DNA of 8,406 nucleotides from Bacteroidota bacterium (GCA_023428865.1 JAEYWT010000355.1:1-8406); one strand, 5' to 3'. Shown: positions 1 through 7,228, counted from the first letter of the stretch. A program made the numbers and translations. The notes: generated from the sequence alone by a model not told the origin.

Positions 1-42
1 ATATTCACCACTCGCTACTCTGCGCGGGGTTTGCGTATGGGG

Positions 43-1029
43 TTACTTCACTTCGGCGAGCTTCCCCTTCAGCATATTGATCACCGCGATCTCGCTGGGA
101 TCCACGCCTTTCTTCTGGGCCCAGTACAGGCTTACCCAGTCGCCGAGGTTGATCAGGAACAACTGACGAGCGAAGGCGGTATCACCCTTGCTCCACACTT
201 CGTTCACGTGCGGGGTGTACTTCTCAAAAACACCCTTGTTGATGTCCACGCGGATCTGCGTGCGCTCGTGGTCTTCCTTGTGGCGGAAGATCACTACCGC
301 AATGCTCTTGTCGGCACCGGCCCAGCCCACCAGCTCGTTGTGGTTCATCTCGGGGATGGCGTGGTGCCAGCACAATTCCTTGCTGTTCTCGTTAACCTGC
401 TGGCGGAAACGGATGCTCACCGCCTCGGTGTTGGCTTCGCTGTAGATCACCAAGCGCTTGCCTACGAGCTTTTCGGTGAGGTCCATGGCGGCCTTCTTGA
501 TATCCTCCTTGTCGCGCTCCAGCTGATCGGCCGCTGTCTTGATCGCGCCTTCGAAACCATCGCCGATGATGCCGAAATGGTGTAGCACGAAGAACTGCTG
601 CACCAACGAATAGGCCAGCATGGTGCGCGGTGGGTTGCCGCCGGGGATAACGATGTGGTCCAGGCCCTTCGCCTTGGCCATCTCCAGCATGGTGCCGCCG
701 CTCGTTACCACCACCACACGGGCGCCTTTGTTCAAGGCTTGCTCCATGGCGGCGATGGTCTCTTCGGTGTTGCCGCTGTAGCTGCAGGCGATCACCAGGC
801 TCTTGTGGTTCACATAGCCCGGCAGGTAGTAGTTGTGGTAGACCTCGATGGGGCACTTGGCCTCTTTCTGTACGAGCTGTGCGGCGATCCTGCCACCGAT
901 GCCGCTTCCACCAAGGCCGGTAACGACCACGTTGGCGTAAGGCCCACCGGGGGCTTTCAGTTGGGCCTTGCGGCCGATCTCGATGGCTTCTTTCAGTTGC
1001 TTCGGGAAGGCTTCAATGAGCTGTTGCAT
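43..1029 (-). CDS. Bifunctional phosphoglucose/phosphomannose isomerase (SIS-domain, archaeal type)
   Basis: This 328-residue cytoplasmic protein should interconvert glucose 6-phosphate or mannose 6-phosphate with fructose 6-phosphate, linking glycolysis to mannose-sugar supply. The sequence shows a tandem SIS fold: a glycine-rich loop GGSGIGG at residues 40-46 and the phosphosugar-binding motif SYSGNTEET at 83-91. Likely catalytic residues are Arg135 (in NPPRT), Glu214 (in NENSK) and His230 (in MNHNE). The 16-residue spacing of the Glu and His, and the Arg position, agree with my recollection of the crenarchaeal PGI/PMI enzyme. The C-terminus (GDWVSLYWA, then GVDP and a final LKGKL) is also typical, and the length is only slightly above the roughly 300 residues of that family. 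The start at 1029 is the first ATG, and a promoter-like TACTTTTG lies just upstream. The gene is divergent from lysS. Dual specificity is inferred from the family; a single-activity isomerase is possible. Confidence 0.9.
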   Translation of the reverse strand: MQQLIEAFPKQLKEAIEIGRKAQLKAPGGPYANVVVTGLGGSGIGGRIAAQLVQKEAKCPIEVYHNYYLPGYVNHKSLVIACSYSGNTEETIAAMEQALNKGARVVVVTSGGTMLEMAKAKGLDHIVIPGGNPPRTMLAYSLVQQFFVLHHFGIIGDGFEGAIKTAADQLERDKEDIKKAAMDLTEKLVGKRLVIYSEANTEAVSIRFRQQVNENSKELCWHHAIPEMNHNELVGWAGADKSIAVVIFRHKEDHERTQIRVDINKGVFEKYTPHVNEVWSKGDTAFARQLFLINLGDWVSLYWAQKKGVDPSEIAVINMLKGKLAEVK

Positions 1030-1051
1030 CGTGCTGGTGCTGGTACGGGGT

Positions 1052-1086
1052 CAAAAGTAGTGGCGTGATACGGAAGCCGGTGCCAA
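1052..1086 (-). promoter_or_regulatory. Bacteroidota-type promoter for the sugar-phosphate isomerase gene
   Basis: Read on the minus strand, TACTTTTG at 1059-1052 is a perfect match to the Bacteroidota -7 element TAnnTTTG. A TTG that could serve as the -33 element lies at 1086-1084, separated by 24 bases, slightly longer than usual. Transcription would start near 1046, leaving a leader of about 15-20 bases before the ATG at 1029. The -7 match is seen directly; promoter function is inferred. Confidence 0.55.
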
Positions 1087-1117
1087 GAGGTTCCTTTAGC
1101 ATCAACCTTGAACGTCA

Positions 1118-1140
1118 AGCGGGTATCTTCGCGGCCCGCT
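1118..1140. repeat. Short inverted repeat around the lysS -7 element
   Basis: AGCGGG at 1118-1123 and CCCGCT at 1135-1140 form a perfect 6-base inverted repeat with an 11-base centre, and that centre contains the candidate -7 element of the lysS promoter. It could be a protein-binding site. In GC-rich DNA a repeat this short can also arise by chance. A second small one, CGCC-AATG-GGCG at 1141-1152, follows directly and would fall in the lysS leader. Confidence 0.25.
1124..1131 (+). promoter_or_regulatory. Candidate -7 element of the lysS promoter
   Basis: TATCTTCG matches the Bacteroidota -7 consensus TAnnTTTG at all but one defined position. It would start transcription near 1136-1138 and give a leader of roughly 38 bases before the lysS ATG at 1175. 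No good TTG lies at the expected distance upstream: the one at 1108-1110 is only 13 bases away. The call therefore rests on the -7 element and its position. Confidence 0.45.
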
Positions 1141-1174
1141 CGCCAATGGGCGGTCCCATTTCTCTCAACAACCC

Positions 1175-2713
1175 ATGTCAACCCTCGTCCTTTCCGAACA
1201 AGAGGTCGTGCGGCGCGAAGCCCTCAACAAGCTGCGTGCCCTCGGCATCGAACCCTTCCCAGCCGCCCAATTCCCCGTTACGCACACGGCGACCAAGGTG
1301 AAGGAGGAGTTCAAGGAAGTGGGTCACGCGCCCGAAGGTGAACAACCCGAGGCCAACGTGGTGCTCGCCGGCCGCCTGATGAGCGTGCGCGTGATGGGCA
1401 AGGCCAGTTTCGCGGTGCTACGCGATGCCACCGGCGATCAGCAGATCTACATCAATCGGGACGAGATCGCCCCCGGCGAGGACAAGACCCTCTACAACGA
1501 GGTGTTCAAGAAGCTGCTGCACCTGGGCGACTTCATCGGCGTGAAGGGGTTCATGTTCACCACCCAGACCGGCGAGCTCACGCTGCATGTGAAAGAGCTG
1601 ACGGTGCTTGCGAAGAGCTTACGCCCGTTGCCCGTGGTGAAAACCGATGAGCAAGGCAGCGTACACGATGCGTTCACCGACCCGGAACTGCGCTACCGCA
1701 TGCGCTACGTGGACCTGATCGTGAACCCGCAGGTGAAGGATACCTTCTTGAAGCGCACCCGCGTCTTCAACGCCATGCGCGAGTCGTTCCAGGAAGCTGG
1801 CTACATCGAAGTGGATACACCGGCCATGCAGCCGATCCCTGGTGGTGCCGCAGCGCGTCCATTCAGTACGCACCACAACGCGCTGGATACCCAGTTCTAT
1901 CTGCGGATCTCCAACGAGCTCTACCTCAAGCGCCTCATTGTGGCGGGCTTCGACGGCGTGTTCGAGTTCAGCCGCAACTTCCGCAACGAAGGCATGGACC
2001 GTACGCACAACCCGGAGTTCACCATCATGGAACTCTATGTGGCCTACAAGGATTACCGCTGGATGATGGACTTCATCGAGGGCGTGTTCCGCAAGGTGGC
2101 CACCGCCGCGAATGGCACGGCCGTAGCCAAGTTCCAAGGCAAGGAGATCGATTTCGGTCAACCCTTCAAGCGCATCACCATGTGCGGTGCCATCCAAGAA
2201 AAGACCGGTGTGGACGTGCTGAACGCCGACGAGCAGACCATTGGCGAACTATGCAAGAAGCATGGTGTGGAGATCACCGCTGCCATGGGCAAAGGCAAGT
2301 TGATCGACGAGCTGTTCAGTGAATTGGTGCAGCCCGAGTTGATCCAGCCGACGTTCGTGATGGACTTCCCGCTGGAGATGAGCCCGCTCTGCAAGAAACA
2401 TCGCGACGATGATCGCCTCACCGAGCGTTTCGAATTGTATGTGGCCGGCTTCGAGGTGGGCAACGCCTACAGCGAACTGAACGACCCGATCGATCAACGC
2501 GAGCGCTTCGAGGACCAGGTGAAGTTGATGGAACGCGGCGACGATGAGGCCATGTTCATCGATCAGGATTTCCTGCGCGCGCTGGAGTACGGTATGCCAC
2601 CGACTTCAGGCATCGGTATCGGCATGGACCGCTTGGTGATGCTGCTGACAGACAACCCTGCGATCCAAGAAGTGCTGCTGTTCCCGCAGATGCGGCCAGA
2701 GAAGTTCGACTAG
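1175..2713 (+). CDS. lysS: Lysine--tRNA ligase (class II lysyl-tRNA synthetase)
   Basis: This cytoplasmic enzyme attaches lysine to tRNA-Lys using ATP. All parts of a class II LysRS are visible in its 512 residues. An N-terminal anticodon-binding OB fold spans about 62-145 and includes VMGKASFAVLRDATG. The catalytic domain has a motif 1 region at about 192-220 (through GYIEVDTPAMQ) and the lysine-specific segment PGGAAARPF at 222-230. Motif 2 starts at FRNEG (269-273) and continues into HNPEFTIMELY. GNAYSELNDP lies at 429-438 and motif 3, GIGIGMDR, at 479-486. The protein ends shortly after motif 3 (LFPQMRPE), giving the standard bacterial length of about 500 residues without the extra C-terminal domain some Bacteroidota LysRS carry. 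The ATG at 1175 fits the usual N-terminus, with an EQEVVRREAL helix a few residues in. Nothing is broken or missing. It is divergent from the isomerase and converges on the surface-protein gene. Confidence 0.98.
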   Translation: MSTLVLSEQEVVRREALNKLRALGIEPFPAAQFPVTHTATKVKEEFKEVGHAPEGEQPEANVVLAGRLMSVRVMGKASFAVLRDATGDQQIYINRDEIAPGEDKTLYNEVFKKLLHLGDFIGVKGFMFTTQTGELTLHVKELTVLAKSLRPLPVVKTDEQGSVHDAFTDPELRYRMRYVDLIVNPQVKDTFLKRTRVFNAMRESFQEAGYIEVDTPAMQPIPGGAAARPFSTHHNALDTQFYLRISNELYLKRLIVAGFDGVFEFSRNFRNEGMDRTHNPEFTIMELYVAYKDYRWMMDFIEGVFRKVATAANGTAVAKFQGKEIDFGQPFKRITMCGAIQEKTGVDVLNADEQTIGELCKKHGVEITAAMGKGKLIDELFSELVQPELIQPTFVMDFPLEMSPLCKKHRDDDRLTERFELYVAGFEVGNAYSELNDPIDQRERFEDQVKLMERGDDEAMFIDQDFLRALEYGMPPTSGIGIGMDRLVMLLTDNPAIQEVLLFPQMRPEKFD

Positions 2714-2737
2714 GAGCGGATCAGCGTCTTGGCTCGT

Positions 2738-4384
2738 TCACTGTCGCACATTCACCCGGGTCGTGCTCACACGTCCGCTGTTGTACGCCTTCAACACGTA
2801 CAGGCCGTTCGGCAGATGCGATAGGTCCATCGTGATGATGGCAGCAGCATGGTGGGCCTGTGCTGCAACTACGCGTCCGGCCATATCCAATAGTTCAAGT
2901 TCGGTGGCTCCTTCCATTCCTGTGGGCAGTGAAACGAACAAGGTGTTCTGTGCCGGATTGGGAAAGGCACTGACCTCACTCTGCGGCGCACGCTCAACGC
3001 CTTCTACGCCGGTCATGATCTCTGGAGCGATGATCAGATCGTAGGTCATCACCTTGTCGCCGTTGCTGGTGATCAGGTGGATGGTGAGTTCGCGTATTTC
3101 CGGCGATCGAACGGGGATGGCGATCGGCACCACCACGGCAGAGTCGAGTTGGTCGAAATGGATGGCATCTGGGAGTATGGGCAGATAGTCCACACCGGCC
3201 GTTGCAGTGCCCTCTACGGCGATCTGTAGGTCTTCGCTGAGGTAGAAGCCCCCCCAGCGGTTGAAACGAAGGTAGATGCTGTCGATATCGCTCTCGAATA
3301 GCATGGGATCCGCACCGGCGTTGTTCACATTGGGCCCCTCATCCACCGAAAGGGTGAAACGATCACCACAAGCGAAGGAATTCCCTTCCAAGAAAACGGC
3401 GGATGGGTACTGACTGTCCAAGACATTACCCAACGCCATTTTCATATGATAGGTCTGGCCGATCTGCACGGCTGCACTCGCGGTCAGTACCACGGTCATG
3501 CCATTGTGCTGGATGTAATAGGGATCTTCATTGAACGGTGCCTCCAACTGATCTGCATTACCAATTGGTTGCTGATACTGCCATTCGCCACCGTTGTATC
3601 GATAGTATTGTGCATTCGCCTGCCAGTTCGAGTCTGCTGCGAAACAGTGTTGAAAAGGATCGGTCCAGGGCCCATTGGCGTTGCTCTCGTTCAGGCCGCT
3701 ATTCACCGTATTGATGCAGACCGGCGCCATGGAGCCGGGTATGAAGGCGATGTTCATGGCGTTGTTCGTGAACGGGTATGGACCGTGGAGGTATGGAGGT
3801 ATACCAGGACCGCTGATGAACATGCCGAATACATCATTGTACGCGCTGCACGCCCAGCGCTCATATTCTTCGGAACTGAATACGTAGCGGAAGCTGACCA
3901 TATCATTAATGGGAACGAAGTCGAATTCGAGGACGGCCTTGTTGTAGATGTTACCTCCTTGGGTAATCATCCAGTAAGGCCAGTCTGTTAACTGGCTCAA
4001 GTCGACATCTGGTGTTTGCATTCCAGCGGGAGGGTTGAGCCCACCCCCTGTCTGGTCCAACCGGTCATTTGGCCCAGGCAAGTGATGGGTTGCGACATTG
4101 GTGCATAGAAAGACCCCAACATCAAGACCTACACAAGAATTGATACCATTGAAATGTCCGATCTCACTAGGGCCTATTCCAACCGGAGGCATTGCATCGC
4201 CGGGGTTTCCGCAAAACGAGACATTGCTGACCGTTACACCAGACCCGATCAAATGGTTCTGCACCAGTGAATCGGGCACCTGCGTTTGGTCGAGAATGAG
4301 TTGTGCCTTGGATGATTTAGGTGTCGTAGCACAGGTTAACAAGACCACGAGGGACTTGATAATGGCAGCTGATCGTATGTTCAT
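2738..4384 (-). CDS. Secreted choice-of-anchor L protein with Calx-beta-like region and T9SS sorting domain
   Basis: The protein is exported through Sec and then probably across the outer membrane by the type IX system, ending at the cell surface or outside. From the ATG at 4384 it has 548 residues. A signal peptide covers about residues 1-27 (basic start, hydrophobic core IIKSLVVLLTCA, likely cut in SKA-QL). A choice-of-anchor L domain spans about 28-345, with the hallmarks LIGSGVTVSNVSF, EIGHFNG and FDFVP...FRYVFSSEEY. A Calx-beta-like segment lies at about 365-452 (EGTATAGVDYLPI). The T9SS C-terminal domain at about 470-548 is marked by AFPNPAQN, the LELLDMAGRVV strand and LPNGLYVLKA. An in-frame ATG at 4447 would add 21 residues, but it puts extra hydrophobic sequence before the signal peptide and overlaps a promoter-like site, so 4384 is preferred. 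Its ligand or role is unknown; adhesion or matrix function is a guess. GC is visibly lower than in lysS. Confidence 0.9.
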   Translation of the reverse strand: MNIRSAAIIKSLVVLLTCATTPKSSKAQLILDQTQVPDSLVQNHLIGSGVTVSNVSFCGNPGDAMPPVGIGPSEIGHFNGINSCVGLDVGVFLCTNVATHHLPGPNDRLDQTGGGLNPPAGMQTPDVDLSQLTDWPYWMITQGGNIYNKAVLEFDFVPINDMVSFRYVFSSEEYERWACSAYNDVFGMFISGPGIPPYLHGPYPFTNNAMNIAFIPGSMAPVCINTVNSGLNESNANGPWTDPFQHCFAADSNWQANAQYYRYNGGEWQYQQPIGNADQLEAPFNEDPYYIQHNGMTVVLTASAAVQIGQTYHMKMALGNVLDSQYPSAVFLEGNSFACGDRFTLSVDEGPNVNNAGADPMLFESDIDSIYLRFNRWGGFYLSEDLQIAVEGTATAGVDYLPILPDAIHFDQLDSAVVVPIAIPVRSPEIRELTIHLITSNGDKVMTYDLIIAPEIMTGVEGVERAPQSEVSAFPNPAQNTLFVSLPTGMEGATELELLDMAGRVVAAQAHHAAAIITMDLSHLPNGLYVLKAYNSGRVSTTRVNVRQ

Positions 4385-4422
4385 TACCACATGAAATGAG
4401 AGAAGGTGAAGAGGAACGCAGG

Positions 4423-4456
4423 CTAAAATAAGTGATCCCAGCAACATGCTACAGCA
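4423..4456 (-). promoter_or_regulatory. Candidate promoter for the T9SS surface-protein gene
   Basis: On the minus strand TATTTTAG at 4430-4423 matches TAnnTTTG at all but one defined position. TTG at 4456-4454 lies 23 bases upstream. Transcription would begin near 4417, leaving a leader of about 33 bases before the ATG at 4384. This suggests the gene has its own promoter, separate from the acetyltransferase upstream, and it argues against the longer start at 4447. Confidence 0.4.
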
Positions 4457-4483
4457 ATGAAGGGGTTGGGCGTTCCCTTCGTA

Positions 4484-5008
4484 TCACAGCCTCACCCGCC
4501 ACACCATCGCCGGCGTTCCGCGATGCACCGTGTCCTTCTCGAAGCTCATACCATTGCGCTTGGCCACGGCCTGGCTTGCGACGTTCGCATGGTCGATCAA
4601 CGAGATCACCGAGGAGGCGCATTGGTGTTCACGCGCGAATTCCTTACAGGCGATCGCCGCTTCAGCCGCGAAACCCTTGCCCCAAGCCGAAGGCACCAAG
4701 TGGTAGCCGATCTCCAACTCGTCCACACCATCCACCACTTGCGTGAGCAAGCCGATCATGCCCACCGGCTTACCCGTGGAACGCTCGATAACGGCGTTCA
4801 ACCCCGAGCCATCGGTCGCATACCGGTCCAAAGTGCGCTGGATGAAGAAGCGGCAGTCTTCTTCACTGCCCAGGGTGAACGACATGAACCTGATCGCCGT
4901 TGCATCGCTCATGTACTCCATCCACCACGTGCGATCTTCAAGCGTCGTGGTGCGGAAGAGCAGACGTTCGGTGGTGACACCGTTCATGGAAGGGATGGGC
5001 AAGCGCAT
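4484..5008 (-). CDS. GNAT family N-acetyltransferase (RimJ/RimL-like)
   Basis: The protein should transfer an acetyl group from acetyl-CoA to an amine; the substrate cannot be read from the sequence. It has 174 residues, normal for the Acetyltransf_3 / RimJ-RimL group. The opening TERLLFRTTTLED (about 13-25) is the family's first strand and turn. ELEIGYHLVPSAWGKGFAAEA (about 97-117) holds strand beta-4 and the acetyl-CoA pyrophosphate loop, here W-G-K-G-F in place of the full R-x-x-G-x-G pattern. HANVASQAVAKRNGM (140-154) is the usual Asn-x-x-S helix before the final strand pair. The start could be 5008 or the ATG at 4987, which gives MNGVTTERL and is at least as typical of the family; neither has a Shine-Dalgarno sequence. 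Only 10 bases separate it from the stop of the HEAT-cyclophilin gene, so the two are probably co-transcribed. It is more likely to act on a small molecule or protein N-terminus than on ribosomal protein specifically. Confidence 0.9.
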   Translation of the reverse strand: MRLPIPSMNGVTTERLLFRTTTLEDRTWWMEYMSDATAIRFMSFTLGSEEDCRFFIQRTLDRYATDGSGLNAVIERSTGKPVGMIGLLTQVVDGVDELEIGYHLVPSAWGKGFAAEAAIACKEFAREHQCASSVISLIDHANVASQAVAKRNGMSFEKDTVHRGTPAMVWRVRL

Positions 5009-5018
5009 GGCGCGAAGG

Positions 5019-6881
5019 TCAATCGATCCGCATGACCTTCTCCATCACATCTCCAACTTGTAGCATCCACAGCACATCCATGCCACTCATCACCTCCCCA
5101 AAACGGGTGTAGCGACCATCCAAATGCGGTGCAGCACTGTGGGTGATGAAGAACTGGCAGCTTTCGGTGTCCCTTCCGGCGGAAGCCAGGCCAACGGACC
5201 CTGCGGTGAAGAACTTCCTTCCGATCTCCGTGCGCAAGGTCCACGGCATGCCACCATAACCATCGCCGCGGGGACAACCACCTTGTACTACGAAGTTGGG
5301 CACCATGCGGTGGAAGGCCTTGCCATTGTAATAGCCGGCCGTGACCAACGAATCAAAGGCAAGGCTGCTGCCGGGGCATTCGTTCACATCGGTGGCGATG
5401 ATGATCTCGCCTTTGTTCGTGGTGATGCGGTAGCGCTGACCTTGCTTCAGCGCGCGGAGCTTGACGGGATCAATGGCGTGGTTGAAGGGAGGTGCCGTGT
5501 GTGGCTTGGCGATCAGGCCATCACGCTTCGCGACGAGCTCATCAACGAGTTGGATGGCTTCCAAGTCGCGCAAGGGCTGTAAAGCGCCACGTGCAGCACG
5601 CTCTATTTCCGGCGGGAAGAGCACGCGCAGTTCTTCTGCCCGCGCACTGGCAAGCTTCTCGGCAGCTGCACTGATCAAGCCCGGATCCGCACTACGGAAG
5701 ACTCGGTGCCAGAAGGGGGCTACCTCGCGCACCTGCATGTCGGGTGTGATGGCGCGTGGCACACGCATGGCCCACAGGTTCCGATCGGCCATGATGCCGA
5801 ACGCAGCTTGCTTGATCGCTGGGTGGTGTTCGCCCAACAGGTGCTGCTCCAGATCGCGGTCGTTGTAGTCGTCATCGATCATGCTGCGCGCTTTGATACG
5901 TTCGGCCTCAGCATACGGCCCTGTGGCAGTATCTACCCGTAGCGCGGCTACCGACCGCTTCTTCGCTTCGCGGCTACCGAACATCAAACCCTGAAGGCGG
6001 TATCGTGAAATGGGGTCGAGCCAGGGTGCATGATCCTGCACGGACCCAGGCACCTTACCTGCGCTGAAGAAACCTCCGTGGTTCAGCGCATCGATCACGG
6101 CCATGCGCACGGCAGGAACAGGATCATTCATCCAGATCATCAACGAATCACGCGTGCGCAGATCGGGCTGAAGACCTAGTGCTAGGATGGCGGATATGCG
6201 CAAGGGAAGTGGCTGCGTGCGCGTGCCCGAGGCAACCAGCATATGTGTTCGTCTATTTCCCTGGATGTGCTGCAACGCGCGCATCAGTATGGCTTTCACT
6301 TCGGGGTCGTTCTCTTCCTCGGCGGTGCGCAATACCAACGCGCTATCCTGCAACAGCTTGGTTGGTGGTAGTCGCCGTAAGGCATCCGCCGCTCGTATGC
6401 GCTCCTGACCGGAACTCCGCTCCAGGTGGAAAATGATCGGTGCGACTTCCGAGAGTTGACCTCGTCGTTGTAGGTTGAGGAATGTAGCGTTCAGGTAGGC
6501 CCGATGCACCGTGCTATCGCGCTCCAGAGCCGATCGCTGGGCCATGCGGGCCACGATACTGTCGTTGGCGATGAAGCCAAGGGCAAATACCGCACTCACG
6601 CGCACCACCACCGTTGTATCCGCCAGAGCATCCAAGAGGCAGGTGGCCGAGGCGCTGTCCTGGACGGATGCCAAGGCCAATGCTGCTGCTGCGCGAATGG
6701 TCGCCGAAGTGTCTTTCAACAGCGTGCATAAGGCCGCTGTATTGCGGTGCTCTTGGGCCTCCAGAATGTTCCAAAGCTGTTTATCGGCCCAGCGGTTGGG
6801 TGGCGGAGGGGAAGCCTCCTTCACTTCGGTGCAGCCAAGCAGCGTGAGAACAACGGGGAACAGGAATGATGGGAAGCGCAT
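5019..6881 (-). CDS. HEAT-repeat lipoprotein with C-terminal cyclophilin-type peptidyl-prolyl isomerase
   Basis: This 620-residue protein probably catalyses cis-trans isomerisation of proline peptide bonds at the periplasmic face of a membrane. The N-terminus (basic Arg2, hydrophobic stretch, lipobox LLGC with Cys17) is a lipoprotein signal; this lipobox is the reason for choosing the ATG at 6881 over the in-frame one at 6923. A proline-rich linker follows (about 24-29). Residues about 35-450 are alpha-helical HEAT-like repeats, clearest at 50-105 (TIRAAAALALASV, VVRVSAVFALGFI), about 160-265 and 355-365. Residues 484-620 are the cyclophilin domain, with FHR at 523-525 (catalytic Arg525), FVVQGG around Gln533, QFFIT at 576-580 and HLDGRYTRFGEV at 586-597. 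The human Trp121 position is His586, as in many bacterial cyclophilins. The domain is single and complete. The HEAT part may hold clients or bind a partner; that role is inferred. Confidence 0.92.
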   Translation of the reverse strand: MRFPSFLFPVVLTLLGCTEVKEASPPPPNRWADKQLWNILEAQEHRNTAALCTLLKDTSATIRAAAALALASVQDSASATCLLDALADTTVVVRVSAVFALGFIANDSIVARMAQRSALERDSTVHRAYLNATFLNLQRRGQLSEVAPIIFHLERSSGQERIRAADALRRLPPTKLLQDSALVLRTAEEENDPEVKAILMRALQHIQGNRRTHMLVASGTRTQPLPLRISAILALGLQPDLRTRDSLMIWMNDPVPAVRMAVIDALNHGGFFSAGKVPGSVQDHAPWLDPISRYRLQGLMFGSREAKKRSVAALRVDTATGPYAEAERIKARSMIDDDYNDRDLEQHLLGEHHPAIKQAAFGIMADRNLWAMRVPRAITPDMQVREVAPFWHRVFRSADPGLISAAAEKLASARAEELRVLFPPEIERAARGALQPLRDLEAIQLVDELVAKRDGLIAKPHTAPPFNHAIDPVKLRALKQGQRYRITTNKGEIIIATDVNECPGSSLAFDSLVTAGYYNGKAFHRMVPNFVVQGGCPRGDGYGGMPWTLRTEIGRKFFTAGSVGLASAGRDTESCQFFITHSAAPHLDGRYTRFGEVMSGMDVLWMLQVGDVMEKVMRID

Positions 6882-6896
6882 GGGTTGCGAAGATCG

Positions 6897-6930
6897 CGGA
6901 ACTAGGCAGCCACCTTGCACCATCGTTCAA
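6897..6930 (-). promoter_or_regulatory. Weak candidate promoter for the HEAT-cyclophilin gene
   Basis: On the minus strand TAGTTCCG at 6904-6897 shares TA, TT and the final G with TAnnTTTG, and TTG at 6930-6928 lies 23 bases upstream. The match is poor at the -7 element. The gene may instead be read from upstream together with the DUF1232 gene, whose stop is 56 bases away. Confidence 0.2.
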
Positions 6931-6937
6931 TAGACAC

Positions 6938-7171
6938 CTACTTCCCGAAGTCCAACGCTGCTCGCTTCACGAACAGATCCGTCAGATCCCAGCCGAAGTA
7001 CCGCAGTGCACCGAGCAGCACCATGGTGGCCGTAGCTTCATCGAGATTGCCGATCAAGGGCAGGTTGTCTGGCAGGAACTCGAACACGCCGAAGGTGGGG
7101 TTCACTAGGTAGATGAACGAGAGCACGCCGGCCAAGGCAACGAAGAGCTTTTTCATGGTAGGTGTGGTCAT
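6938..7171 (-). CDS. Small DUF1232-type membrane protein
   Basis: This is a 77-residue protein of unknown biochemical function. Residues about 6-28 start with MKKLF and form a hydrophobic segment that looks like a signal anchor or transmembrane helix. Next comes FEFLPDNLPLIGNLDEATA (about 30-48), which closely follows the DUF1232/YkvA core pattern of LPD, PLIG and a following Asp. A second apolar helix (MVLLGALRYFG, 50-60) and a short charged tail (VKRAALDFGK) complete it. The family is usually longer, so this is a minimal version, but its start and stop show no damage. Starts at 7201, 7171 and 7156 are possible. 7156 would begin directly with MKKLF and is nearly as likely as 7171, while 7201 adds residues unlike a membrane protein's N-terminus. 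It is divergent from the M28 peptidase and lies 56 bases upstream of the HEAT-cyclophilin gene on the same strand. Confidence 0.75.
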   Translation of the reverse strand: MTTPTMKKLFVALAGVLSFIYLVNPTFGVFEFLPDNLPLIGNLDEATATMVLLGALRYFGWDLTDLFVKRAALDFGK

Positions 7172-7220
7172 GCAAGCGTCATACCAACGGCAAAGAGGCA
7201 CTGGGTCGTATGGTCAACGG

Positions 7221-7228
7221 TAGATTTG
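7221..7228 (+). promoter_or_regulatory. -7 promoter element for the M28 peptidase gene
   Basis: TAGATTTG is a perfect match to the Bacteroidota -7 consensus TAnnTTTG. It would start transcription near 7233-7235 and leave a leader of about 25 bases to the ATG at 7259. The only -33 candidate at a suitable distance is CTG at 7201-7203 (17-base spacer), which differs from TTG at one base. Position and orientation support the call. Confidence 0.5.

Noticed and set aside
31..585. Open frame of 184 codons on the plus strand opposite the isomerase gene
   Set aside because: It lies antisense to a clearly conserved enzyme, its translation matches no family I recognise, and long antisense frames are common in GC-rich coding DNA.
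1619..2197. Open frame of 192 codons on the minus strand inside lysS
   Set aside because: It is fully antisense to conserved LysRS motifs, and its His/Val/Ala-rich composition is typical of a shadow frame.
2714..2737. Possible shared terminator between lysS and the convergent surface-protein gene
   Set aside because: Only a 4-base GAGC/GCTC pairing with a long loop extends across this gap, and there is no T-run on either strand.
4328..4384. Lipoprotein signal in the surface protein (VLLTC, Cys18)
   Set aside because: The residue before the Cys is Thr rather than Gly, Ala or Ser, a T9SS tail already explains its export, and a standard cleavage site follows at about residue 27.
4385..4447. 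Upstream extension of the surface protein to an ATG at 4447
   Set aside because: It adds a second hydrophobic stretch ahead of a normal signal peptide and covers the candidate promoter, so the ATG at 4384 is the better start.
4457..5035. Open frame of 192 codons on the plus strand opposite the acetyltransferase gene
   Set aside because: The minus-strand frame has clear GNAT motifs, while this one has none and has shadow-like composition.
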